Shown here: piece by piece, positions 54,948-64,000 of the stretch
Position numbering within the stretch: the stretch's first letter is position 1
How the letters are laid out: each line of letters opens with the position of its first letter
Source: Blasia pusilla
Lineage: Eukaryota > Marchantiophyta > Marchantiopsida > Blasiales
Assembly: GCA_050084515.1 (NCBI GenBank)
Contig: CM114272.1
Coordinates: forward strand, 29,698,001-29,762,000
Direction of reading: 5' to 3'
DNA: 64,000 bases
Position numbers and translations under genes: made by a program
The notes under the pieces: model-generated
What the model saw: the letters and a program-made list of their open reading frames with translations, nothing else
Told to the model about the DNA's origin: nothing
Databases searched by the model: none

Positions 54948-56210
54948 ATGGCATCCTTTCGGGATTTTGAGAGGGGAGCTAGTGGACCTAAGAGTAGCTC
55001 TGGAGGGTTTACCTAGAGTGGTGCAAGGTTTCGAGGGTCTCTACGTGAGAGACCACCTTGATCTCCTTCTATGTTGTCTTCAAATGACGGAGAGCGTGTA
55101 GAGGAGTGTGTTAGTGATCCACTGTACACATTGAATGGTCATACTAGTTGGGCGTACGAGATGGACGACCGTGGTAGAGGACCGCATAGGTTTCCGGGTG
55201 CTGTAAGCACTATAGAGCTACACGACTTCATTGCGGAGTTTAGGAGTTGGTGTGACTCATAGCGGGCTAGGAACTCTAGAGAGTTCAACCCGTTTATAAC
55301 ATGGAATGGTATGTTCCAGCATTTAGAGGGGGCGCCCATGGACGATTACCATGAGTTCTCCCACAGATATGCCCAAGAGATTGAGGCATGGTGACTCTAC
55401 TATGACCCACACTATGTGTCATGGACGGAGCCGTTCCCAGATGAGGAGGAGGAGTCAGGAGAGGCTACTTCCTCTTCCACTAGTGATGTTTTAGGAAGGA
55501 TCACTCACATTGGAGTAGTTGCACCGTCTAGTCGAGTTTGTCCCAGGTTCAACCCCGTGGTTGAGTTCTTCGCTGAGTTGAGGGCAAGCTACCAAGGGGT
55601 ACGAATGGAGAAGTTGCGAAGCACCCACGACTTCCAGAGGCACCTGGGTAAGATTTTGCATGAGGCTTATACTCGCTTGCGCCGGTTGATCAACGTCACT
55701 TAGGGGGTGACATAGGTTCAGGCTATCCAGTCATGGTACGTGATGCTGGACCGGACCCTGCGGACACGAGTGCGAGAGGGGGTTCTTCTTATGAACACCT
55801 CCCCTATATTGAGAGATGTTTTTAGGACTATCGAGAACATTGAGCGCAACATGGCGGAGGAGAGCGTTGCCACCATGGATTATGGGTGAGAGCAGTCACG
55901 ATTGTTTATACTACCAGTGCACAACGTGGACTCCAAGATAGGTCGACTGTGGCACCACGAGCTCAGGGAGGATACCAGGAGGCCGTGCCACAGAGACCTC
56001 CACCTTCAAATGCGGCTCACCAACAGCCGCTTACGATTACTTGTTGGTCATGTGGAGGAGCCCATCATCAACGTGATTGCACTCGTCAGGGTCATGGACC
56101 TGGGCCTCACCATGGAGGAGGAGATGGTGTTGCATCAGTGTGACTTTTTTCAGAGGTATGGTCACGCACGCACCAAATGTTTCACTTTTCACCCTTAGTT
56201 ACGTCCGGAC
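54948..56210 (+). pseudogene. G3 gag with two zinc knuckles
   Basis: The ATG at 54,948 opens a frame that can be followed, through about seven stops, to the knuckles. Blocks: MASFRDFERGASGPKSSSGG; LNGHTSWAYEMDDRGRGPHR; FNPFITWNGMFQHLEGAPMD; VVEFFAELRASYQGVRMEKL (capsid); ILHEAYTRLRRLINVT. The knuckles are CWSCGGAHHQRDCTRQGH (56,045) and CDFFQRYGHARTKC, the latter with its second Cys changed to Phe. The stops correspond to coding codons in G1 or G2 (for example CGG to TAG near 55,016). Confidence 0.8.
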
Positions 56211-56820
56211 CGAGGGACAGAGAGGGCATCAGAGTGAGTAGTCGGTCCGGATGGGCTAGAGATCGTGCCCTAGGTGATCCCGTTGGGGGACAAGGAGCTA
56301 GAGTTGCCCAACAGGGTGGTGGAGCTGGCCATGGAGGAGGTAGAGTCCCACCACCTAGATGCGTTGAGGGAGATGCCAAGCGTGAGGCTGGGATGGCTGC
56401 TCAGATATAGCAGCTACAGGAGTAGATTGCCGCTATGGCATTGAGGTTATCCGATGCCGGATTCATGGCATCGACATCATATGGAGCAGCCATAGATATG
56501 GAGGATCATGTTTGGATATGCGGGGTTGCCCAGATGGAAGCCGCCGTAGTTGTGATGCGTGGAGCAGCCGCATGGTTGGATCCACTATGAGGAGAAGCCA
56601 GGAAATAAACCATGCTTCCTCAGTCTTTTATGTTGTCTAAGGCGATGAGGACCCCATCAATGGGTCATGATCAGAATTCCTGGAGAGTTGGTGATGTTAT
56701 TGGTGTGCAGGCACGGAGGGCGATGGGAGAAGCAAGTGCATTGACTCCTATTGCTGATGCTCAAGAGGAGCATGTGTTGAGTACGATATTGGGGGCGGCC
56801 ACGATGGTGTACCGTGCTCC

Positions 56821-57710
56821 GTGTTCACTACTTCTGATGTTATGACGTTGGGAGGTACGCCCGTCGAGGTTTTTCGGCTGGCCGCTACGCTATGTGAGCG
56901 TGGAGTTGGGAGTTCGTGCATCACGTTCAGAGGTGATTGGAGAGGAGGTGATGGGCCTGCTCTTGGAGTAGATGCTTGGGCCGTCCTCGTCAGATCTCAT
57001 GGCAGGTTGCCACTACTAGGATGGCGGAGATGTTGCTAGAACCCTGATAGAGCATGCCATGGCTTCTCCTAGTGTTGTGTTGCTGGATAAGCAGGGAGAG
57101 GTCTTCCACTTGGTGAGTCCCGCAGGTAGAGCTTTTAGTCTGCAGCGCGTCTTGTTGGATTCAGGAGCACAACCCCTGATGTTGGGGAAAGCGTCATTCA
57201 GAGGATTGGGCTTGACGAGAGTCGATGTGGAGCATTGTCCATTGTGGATACATAGATCCTTGGGTGGAGTGAGTACCACACAGTATATCACCCGACAGGA
57301 GGTCGTGGTGAGGATTCGACCGGGACATCTTGCAGATAAGTCTGTGGTGCGAGCCAAGGCAATAGTGACTCATGCAGAGTCGTATGACGTCTTGGTTGGT
57401 GGAGCAGTGTTATATCCGATGGGTTTTTCCTTGGATTACTCGGAGGAGTCAACATCCTACAAACCAGGATAGCAATCAACCGATGGGCGCCTTAGCTCAT
57501 TACCCGTTCGATTGACAGTGTAGTGATCGAGCGACGGCTAGGAGAGATGGTGACCTTAGTAGCATTTAGCAGTGCCATCGTTTGGCCTAGTGATTTGATT
57601 AAGGGACATGTCCATGTTTCAGGATACTCCCGTTCCTGAAATTTCTATGGAGAGGAGTGTCATGGTAGCCGCATCAGTCCGTGGAAGAGAGGTGCCGCTT
57701 TGGGGCTAAC
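56821..57710 (+). pseudogene. G3 aspartic protease region
   Basis: VMTLGGTPVEVFRLAATLCE, then a frameshift, then (57,059-57,472) SVVLLDKQGEVFHLVSPAGR and RVLLDSGAQPLMLGKASFRG with the intact DSGA motif, then RQEVVVRIRPGHLADKSVV and AESYDVLVGGAVLYPMGFSL. The linker towards the methyltransferase (PVPEISMERSVMVAASVRG) is present with a frameshift near 57,520. Confidence 0.8.
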
Positions 57711-57867
57711 TGAGAAGCTTTGATGCTTAGCCACTGAGCATGTGCAGGCCGCATGGAGCGAGACGTTTGCACCAGAGTGTGATGGGTCAGAGGAACCCCA
57801 TGTAGCCAAGAGTGCTGCTATGATCCCTTTGGACACCACCCTGATTGTGTGGTGCATCCCAGAGAAG

Positions 57868-58825
57868 GATATTCAGGTGTTGGATCTCTTTGGAGGCATC
57901 AGCACTGGGTTAGTTGTTGTTTTGCAGGCTGGAGTGCGCGTGCAATAGTAGTTGTATGTGGAGATTGATGATGTTGCGAGGCGCGCTTCACTTCACCATG
58001 TGGCGCAGTTACACCTCCATTTTCCCGACTTGTTGTCTGCGTCCGCCATTCAGGGTTACCAGAGTTCCCTACCAAGGGATATTTCATTGTTGGGGGCGCA
58101 GGCTTTGGAGCGGGTAGGGACCATAGACTTGGTCATTGCTGGTTGTCCATGTCAGGGCCAGTCGAGTGTTGAACAGGGTAGCAGATTAGCTGACTCTCGG
58201 TCTAGGTTATTTTGGGAGATGATGCGGATCTTGCGACACTTGCAAGAGCATCAGTCTCGTCCTCCAGCATACATTTTGGAGAATGTATCAATTTTGGGCG
58301 ATTTGAGGTCCTATGTGGTGACAAGTGCACATCAAGTGCATGCATGGATCGGCTTGGTAGTTTTGTTGGATGCGGCGAGTGTGGGTTCACGAGCACATCG
58401 CCCGTGTCTCTGATGGACCAACTTGGTACCACACGAGGTATTGCGGAGGGCATATGCGAGAGTGGAGCATCCCTCCGATTTGTTGGTGGATTCTATATTG
58501 GATCCAGGCCGTCAATCAGAGACAATGAGGCTACATGATCAACCTCCGTTGACTGTGGTCAACAGAATTGGCATGCCACAGGCAGCCTTTCCCACATTGG
58601 TGAGTTTTCTCACTTCCTATGCATTCAAGGAGGCCAGACGTGGCTTGGTTAGGATGACCAGGTACAGAGGTTGGTGGAGCCTAACGCCAATGAGCAAGAG
58701 CAAGAGATGGGATTTCCCACATGAGTGGCGGCAGTGTCGTCACTATCAGAGGCATCACGACGTCATGTCTTGGGTCAGGCGATGGACCTGAATTGCTTGA
58801 CATGGATTCTCAGCTTAGGAGTAGC
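57868..58825 (+). pseudogene. G3 C5-cytosine DNA methyltransferase domain (best copy)
   Basis: Motif I is IQVLDLFGGISTGLVVVLQ (57,870). Motif II is YVEIDDVARRASLHHVAQLH. Motif IV is TIDLVIAGCPCQGQSSVEQG (58,120) with the PCQ nucleophile. Motif VI is YILENVSILGDLRS (ENV). The AHQVHAWI and LLDAASVGSRAHRP motif VIII block follows, ending in a stop where G2 has W. The target-recognition part is VEHPSDLLVDSILDPGRQS, then MPQAAFPTLVSFLTSYAFKE. Motif IX is degraded (KRWDFPHE), and the domain ends in the QAMDLNCLTWILSLG block. An intact 153-residue stretch (57,952-58,413) holds motifs II to VIII. Its order and spacing match a complete C5 methyltransferase of about 310 residues. Stops and a frameshift remain. 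Confidence 0.92.
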
Positions 58826-59156
58826 TGAGTAGTGTTGTTTGAGGATTCGACAAATCACAGTAGTTGCGTTGGTGAGCCCCGTGCCTGTCGAGATGGTTAA
58901 GGCAGTGGCTAGGGGTGAGACCCAAGGAGATCAACACACCTAGGGTGATCGGGAGAGACATCCTTGGACTTCTTGGGATGTCTTGCACGTACGTCAAGAG
59001 ATGGTAGCCACAACATCGAGCATGGTTCCGGGTACTGGACATGGAGATCCGATTTTGCAGTTGGTTGTAGGGGAGCAATCGAGTTTTGTTGTCCGAAACG
59101 GGATTGCATCATAGCAACCACCGACACCCGCGTCGGAGAGTCCGACTGTAGTCACG

Positions 59157-60182
59157 ATGGAGACTTGGGAGCCAGATATGGACCCTAAGTTGACAAGAGG
59201 CGAGCGGCGCCAAATACACCACTTCCTTAGGAGTTATAAGAGCTATTTTGCATTTAGTATGTATGATTTGGGTACGCTGAATGGTGTAGGGAACCGTATT
59301 GAGTTGTCAAGTGACACGCCAATCTTCCGACAATCCTATAGGTACAGTGACATGTAGAGGGCTCTGATTCAGAGTAGGAGCCAGGACTTGGTTGGAGCAA
59401 GACTCGTGGAGATGTTGCATGGAGAGTATGCATCTGCCACTATCATGCCCGCCAGGAAGGATGTGCATGGCAACTGGACGGATAGGTGGATGTGTGGAGA
59501 TTATCGACCTATCAATCGGCAGAAGAAGTCCGATATGTATGCCCACTCCTGAGGAGATCTTTTATGCTATTGGGCATGCAAAGGTCTTCAGTTTGTTAGA
59601 TCTTCGAGCGGGATACCATCAATTGCCTATCAGATTGGAGAGCAGGCAGAAGACGGCATTTTAGGGCATCGATCCTCACGGGAAGGATTGCTTGTACCAG
59701 TGGCGGTTCTTACCTTTTGGGTTAAAGAAGGCCTCAACTAAGTTTCAGAGGATCATGGATAGGATCTTGGCAGGTCTGAATTTTGCTAGGTCTTATATTG
59801 ATGACATCGTAGTCTTTAGCGCCACGATTGAGGAGCATGAGCGACATCTAGAGGAGGTGTTTCGACGATTGCAGTTACATGGGCTGAAGCTACATCCAGG
59901 CAAATGCAAGTTTTGCTACGACCATATTGAGTACGTGGGTCATACAATATATCCACGGGGCCTTGGTGTGCAGCAGACAAAGGCAGAGGCTACATCACGC
60001 ATTCCACGCCCTAGAGATTTGAGTCAAGTTTGTGCATTCATGGGATTGGCAAACTTCTATGGACGGTACGTCAAGGGTTTCAGTTCGATTGCAAAGCAGC
60101 TGACCTTGTTGACCAAGGTGGATCAAGAGTGGCACTGGGGGATGAGCAGGAGAGAGCATTTTAGCTACTCAAGGACAGATTA
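59157..60182 (+). pseudogene. G3 reverse transcriptase
   Basis: METWEPDMDPKLTRGERRQI, then FAFSMYDLGTLNGVGNRIEL, then MLHGEYASATIMPARKDV-like, GDYRPINRQKKSD, then AKVFSLLDLRAGYHQLPIRL (first Asp), WRFLPFGLKKASTKFQRIMD, YIDDIVVFSATIEEHERHLE (catalytic pair intact), HPGKCKFCYDHIEYVGHTIY, GLANFYGRYVKGFSSIAKQL. This is a full palm-to-thumb set of the Ty3/gypsy type. Three frame changes and stops interrupt it. Confidence 0.9.
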
Positions 60183-60600
60183 ACGTCCATGCCCATATTG
60201 AGGAGAATAATCAGGGGACGTCCTTTCCAGTTGTATACCGATTGAAGCATGTTGGGGCTTGGAGCTGTGCTCACCCAACATGACGATGAGGATAGAGAGT
60301 TTGTGGTGGCTTACGCTAGTCGCTCAAACAACGCTGCAGAGGCAAAGTATAGCTTGTATGAGGATGAGTGCTTGGCTGTAGTGTGGGTTATCGCACATTT
60401 CAGATGTTATCAATTCGGCAATCCCTTTACCATCATTACTGATCATCATCCACTTAAGTGGTTGATGGAGTCCGACAAGCTTGCAGGGAAGCATGCAAGG
60501 TGGGCTCTTTTTTTGCAGGAGGATGACTTCCAAGTGGTGCATCAATCAGGATGCAGATGGTTTGAGCTGTAACCCATGCTTGAGTCAACGAGATGCAACT
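60183..60600 (+). pseudogene. G3 RNase H
   Basis: LGLGAVLTQHDDEDREFVVA, LYEDECLAVVWVIAHFRCYQ, TDHHPLKWLMESDKLAGKHA. The sequence then degrades, with a short deletion relative to G2 (LGTLNQDAYGLSRN in G2 is lost). The order RT then RNase H then integrase fits Ty3/gypsy. Confidence 0.85.
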
Positions 60601-60879
60601 AGAGCTCGTTGGCATGGTGAGAGTGATGAGGAGTTGGTGCCAAGATGGCATGCGTAAGCCTATTTGGGCTTGTTGGCTATGGAGAGCCAGATTGCTGAAA
60701 CTTTGATGGCAAGGTCTGATGGAGAGTCCTTAGATCCAGAGGTCGATGAGGAGACGATAGATGGCTGAAACATTCACGACGATGGAGTGGTCTCGGAGTA
60801 CCTGCATACTGGCAGCGTCGCGAGCACAATGGATGCTAGAGAGCAGAATCGGATCCTACAGCGAGCCAGATGGTTCCGG

Positions 60880-62060
60880 TGGGAGGAGACACATGTGTGG
60901 CGAGTGTGGGAGGATGGTAGAGTGCGTGTAGTGCCTCATCCTTCGTAGAGAGCACATTTGGTGTGTCATGCCCACGAGGAGTTGGGTCATTTTGGAGTGA
61001 AGCGGACGTACAGCTTGCTCCAGATTCAGTATTGGTGGCGAGGCATGCAGACTGTCGTTCAACACTTTGTTGCCAGATGCATGATGTGTGATCGAGTCCG
61101 AGCATCGTTCAATGCTCTGACTCCATAGTTACATACACTTTCAATCATGGATTTAGGTTATAAATCGAGTTTGGATTTTGCAGGACCTTTGCCTTTGATG
61201 GAGCGCCATAGCACTCCGTCAAAGGCAAAGTTGTTATGTGTTGGTGATGGTCAAGCACTTCTCAAAGTGGATTGAGTTAGTTGCATTGCCTGGCAAAGCA
61301 AGTGAGGGAGTAGCGTTTGCCTTCCTAGATAAAGTGCTGAGTCATTACGGTGCACCAGCTGAGGTGTTGACAGACCAAGGTATAGAGTTCCGCGGGGAGT
61401 TTCACGCCTTGTTTGATCAGGCAATGATCGACCACCGCACTACTTTGCAAGATCATCTTGAGGCGGATGGACTAGTAGAGCGGGTAGTGCAGACGATGAC
61501 GAGAGGACTACGCAAGTATGGCTTACAAAGAGGTCACCTAGGAGATTGGGACCTCCAGTTGCCGTGGTTGGCAATGGGATATAGATTCAACAGCCTGGCA
61601 TCCTTAGCGTCTTTCTCACCGTACTTGCTTTTATATGGTCAAGAGCCAGATTTGCCAGCGGCCATTCGTCAAGATGTTGGTGAGGTGTTGAACCTTGATG
61701 ACCATGATGTATGGATGCAAGTATATTCTCAGAGGGCTAAATTGTCTCAGAGAGTGATGCCCATGGCGTTTGAGAACTTGGCGATTGTGCAGGATCAAGA
61801 TATATCGACGTATGCGACTATTCAAGGGAGTGGTTATATGGAGGTTTCATCAGGAAGATTATGTTTATTTGCAGCAGACGGCACCCACAACGTTGGATGT
61901 GACTGAAGGGTGCACCATCTTGAGAGTGCGTGAGGTTTTGCCATCAGGTGTTTTCTTATTGGAGGGACACGATGGTATGGTTTGGAAGGACCATATGCGT
62001 AATTGTGCGCCGTGTCACCTTCCGAACATTGACGATACAGTTGATCCGAGCTTAGTTGTA
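60880..62060 (+). pseudogene. G3 integrase
   Basis: The zinc part is H-x3-H (CHAHEELGHFGVKRTYSLLQ) with CMMCD. The core shows LDFAGPLPLM (first Asp), then an odd inverted duplication (61,188-61,231), then HFSKWIELVALPGKASEGVA, GAPAEVLTDQGIEFRGEFHA (second Asp), QDHLEADGLVERVVQTMTRG (Glu). LPWLAMGYRFNSLASLASFS and YLLLYGQEPDLPAAIRQD follow. The 222-residue frame 61,238-61,906 is intact. After it the GPY/F-like beta part (FHQEDYVYLQQTAPTTLDVT; RVREVLPSGVFLLEGHDGMV) leads to the PHD finger. Confidence 0.9.
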
Positions 62061-62072
62061 GTTCCTGCAGGC

Positions 62073-62219
62073 TTACGATGTATGTTGTGTGGTTCTGCCC
62101 GTGATGCAACCACTATGCTAGTATGTGATGGATGTTCGAGAGGATGGCATATGGTATGTTTGACGCCACCTCTCACTAGGGTTCCTCACGGACGATGGAT
62201 GTATCTTGGATGTACATAG
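62073..62219 (+). pseudogene. PHD finger at the C-terminus of G3 integrase
   Basis: The last 48 residues of the polyprotein form a PHD finger: CMLCGSARDATTMLVCDGC, SRGWHMVCLTPPLTRVP, RWMYLGC. The pattern is C-x2-C, C-x2-C, H-x2-C, (C)-x2-C, with the seventh ligand changed to Tyr (TGT to TAT), while G1 keeps it as WMCP. The residues between the ligands (VCDGCxRGWH, CLTPPL, W) are those of H3-tail-reading PHD fingers. The stop codon follows immediately. Chromodomains are the usual C-terminal reader of plant Ty3/gypsy integrases, so a PHD finger here is unusual. Confidence 0.9.
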
Positions 62220-62385
62220 AGTAGGTAGTTCTACATTCTGACTTGTGTTTGTGACATGGATGACAAGAAGGCGACTAACGATGGGGCCACATGAGCACCC
62301 AACCTTCTTGCTCTTAGCGTACAAGAGATGTATGTCATGGTAGGTAGGGATAGATGGCTATTTGGAGTTAGAGGGACCTAACCAC

Positions 62386-62399
62386 TAGCTAGGGGGGCG
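62386..62399 (+). promoter_or_regulatory. polypurine tract of G3
   Basis: AGCTAGGGGGGCG lies directly before B1 and is identical in core to the tract of G1. Confidence 0.6.
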
Positions 62400-62529
62400 A
62401 TTGGATAGATTTTGGTACTTCTAGTCTGATTGTTTGGATGCTATTAGTTAGCATGGAATCGAGTGTGTTTGTGTGTGTGTTCGGTGACAGCGATGTATGT
62501 TGTGTAGCGATGTGTATGCGTACGGCAAC
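62400..62529 (+). repeat. G3 repeat B (B1)
   Basis: A 130-bp repeat from ATTGGATAGATTTTGG to GTACGGCAAC, followed directly by TGTCACGTC of A2. Confidence 0.8.
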
Positions 62530-62965
62530 TGTCACGTCTTATAGGATAGATTGGTGAGATCTAATAGAGCGCCTTCACGAGTAGTAGAGGACAGACTCAG
62601 GAGGTTGAGGATAACCTACTTAGGCCTCGGGAAACCTGAGAGAGCAGGTTTCCCCTTCGTTTCGGCTCATTTGGAGCCATATTGAGGAACTTACTATTGT
62701 AGGTAAGTACCATTTTGAGTATATGATCAACTTTCTATTTTTGGTAATTGGCCCTTGACCTCCTACATCAGGTCAAGAGCCAAGGAGGTGACTTGGGATC
62801 ATAGGTTACCATGGAGAGAGCTTGGGAGAGGGGAGGGGTATACCTTAAGGAGAGAGAGCTTGAGAGGTCATTCTCTCTTTGTTGAGCCTCTTGGCACGAG
62901 GCGGCGGAGCTATGGTCCCTTGCCTTGTGAGTGTAACCCAAGCCTCTCAATTAGGAGAGTGGGTT
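62530..62965 (+). repeat. G3 repeat A, second copy (A2, truncated)
   Basis: 436 bp of A from TGTCACGTCTTATAGG to GAGAGTGGGTT. The remaining about 80 bp and any B2 are missing, and unrelated DNA begins with GCGACTACTTTATGG. Confidence 0.8.
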
Positions 62966-64000
62966 GCGACTACTTTATGGGTCTATTGTAACTTTCAATT
63001 TTCAATACCACTTCATGCAAGTCCATTACGTATGGATCCACATACCTCTCCGAGTCACCATTGGTTGTGAGTTCCGATAGCCATTCTATTATTATGACTA
63101 TGTTGACTCCCATTGAGTTTGCAATAGACTTGCAAATAGTGACTTCTCGGACCCATACTTTGCGAGTGTGGGGAATGGAATTGGAATTGCGTCAGATCTT
63201 GCATGTTGTTTGAGATTTTGGACCTCATAGTTATTTATGAGTTCTGAAACTAAAACCTTGGGCCATAAATTCCCCTTTTGTCTCCAAACCACAATAACCA
63301 CTCCATTTTTGCTTTTCCTCCTAAATTTTCAAGACTTCTCTCCTCACTTTGCAATTAGTTTCTATATGTAGTAGAGGTAGGTCTTGAGATCTTTTGGGTA
63401 GAGTTTTTTTTTATGTTGAATTGAAGGTCAAATGACATGTAAATGGGTAACGTTCATACTATTACATGTTTTTTTTTGACACTATTCATACTAAACTATA
63501 AGAAATAAAGGAGAAAAGAAAAGCCATCCCTAATAAAAATTGGAAGGAGTCAAAAACCCCATGAGAAAGTATTTTATAGACCCAAAAATAAGTCCCAACT
63601 ACGAAAAAAAGGAGTAGAGAAAAACTACTGGGCAAGTCCTTTGCAATTTTCTTGCAAATCCAAAACTACTACTTGGACTTGCAAAAAACCACTACTTGGA
63701 CTAGCTATTTGGGACTATTTTTCCACTACGTTAACTTGCAAGCACCCATAAATGCCTTGTAAAGTTGTGAGTCAAATGTGAGTACTATGTGAGCATTTTG
63801 TGATTGAAGTACGATTGACATGCAAGTGAACGAAGATGGAACATTCCCACCGCATTGCAGTCACAAATTACAAGAGCTAGACTCACAAATTTGTGAGTTC
63901 AATGCGATTATCTTGCGACTAAATTGCAACTTTAATGCGCCTCCCACGACTTGAAAACTTGCTTCGAATGTCGTTGTGGTTTTTTTTCTCTATTTTTAAA
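62966..64000. other. AT-rich spacer
   Basis: There is no recognised gene. A short direct repeat (AAAACTACTACTTGGACTTG and CACTACTTGGACT) lies at 63,662-63,703. Plus- and minus-strand frames are short and without motifs. Confidence 0.5.

Larger units (their letters stand above)
52828..62965 (+). mobile_element. G3: Ty3/gypsy element with a cytosine methyltransferase domain (most complete copy)
   Basis: G3 runs A1, leader, gag, zinc knuckles, protease, methyltransferase, RT, RNase H, integrase, PHD finger, polypurine tract, B1, and A2, which breaks off at 62,965. No large insertion interrupts it. Most stops can be traced to single transitions relative to G1 or G2. Because A2 is truncated, a second B and a target duplication cannot be tested here. 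It gives the reference order for the family. Confidence 0.9.

Noticed and set aside
62073-62219. Chromodomain at the integrase C-terminus
   Set aside because: The aromatic-cage pattern is absent, and the Cys/His spacing is that of a PHD finger.
52828-62965. DIRS-type element with a tyrosine recombinase, suggested by the A...BAB repeats
   Set aside because: The polyprotein carries a DDE integrase with a zinc part, and no tyrosine recombinase motif is visible.

Overview
The window looks like non-genic nuclear DNA from a plant-type (streptophyte) genome rich in transposons. The evidence is Ty1/copia and Ty3/gypsy polyproteins of plant type, MULE-like transposases with GT-AG introns carrying in-phase acceptors, AT-rich spacers, and no intact single-copy host gene that I can recognise. 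I cannot name the species. Nearly every reading frame is damaged, often by CAG/CAA/CGA/TGG to stop changes, as expected of old methylated transposons.

Layout. (1) 1-1,230 is AT-rich spacer. (2) 1,230-20,900 is a nest. A minus-strand Ty1/copia element is split at 1,750 and 20,311 by a minus-strand Ty3/gypsy element (G1, 1,755-20,310). G1 is itself split and rearranged by a plus-strand relative (G2, 3,241-12,607), and G2 carries a clean 1,008-bp solo LTR (9,573-10,580). (3) 21,917-45,240 is a second nest, of MULE-like DNA transposons. Copy M1 (22,394-27,569, minus) holds a 647-bp solo LTR. Copy M2 (27,570-45,240, minus) is interrupted in its intron by a 12.37-kb element, E (30,168-42,538), with a perfect 9-bp target duplication. 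(4) 45,240-52,827 is AT-rich spacer with two gene relics (a formate-tetrahydrofolate ligase fragment and an unclear 105-aa ORF). (5) 52,828-62,965 is a third gypsy copy, G3 (plus). (6) 62,966-64,000 is spacer.

Two unusual systems stand out. First, the gypsy family (G1, G2, G3) encodes gag with two zinc knuckles, protease, a C5-cytosine DNA methyltransferase domain between protease and reverse transcriptase, RT/RNase H, a DDE integrase, and a C-terminal PHD finger. Its terminal repeats are arranged A ... B-A-B (split direct repeats) and not as a plain LTR pair. A fragment of a third methyltransferase lineage lies in duplicated MULE end sequence at 22,071-22,358. Second, MULE element E carries two divergent genes. 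One is a DDE/SWIM transposase. The other is a three-exon gene for a coiled-coil, ParB-like and permuted (beta-class, N6-adenine/N4-cytosine type) DNA-methyltransferase-like protein. Their introns, promoter region and tails are filled with a ~27-bp perfect hairpin repeat that is absent from the exons. The locus therefore holds two unrelated transposon families that each acquired a DNA-modifying domain. All copies here look defective, so any activity would belong to intact relatives elsewhere.
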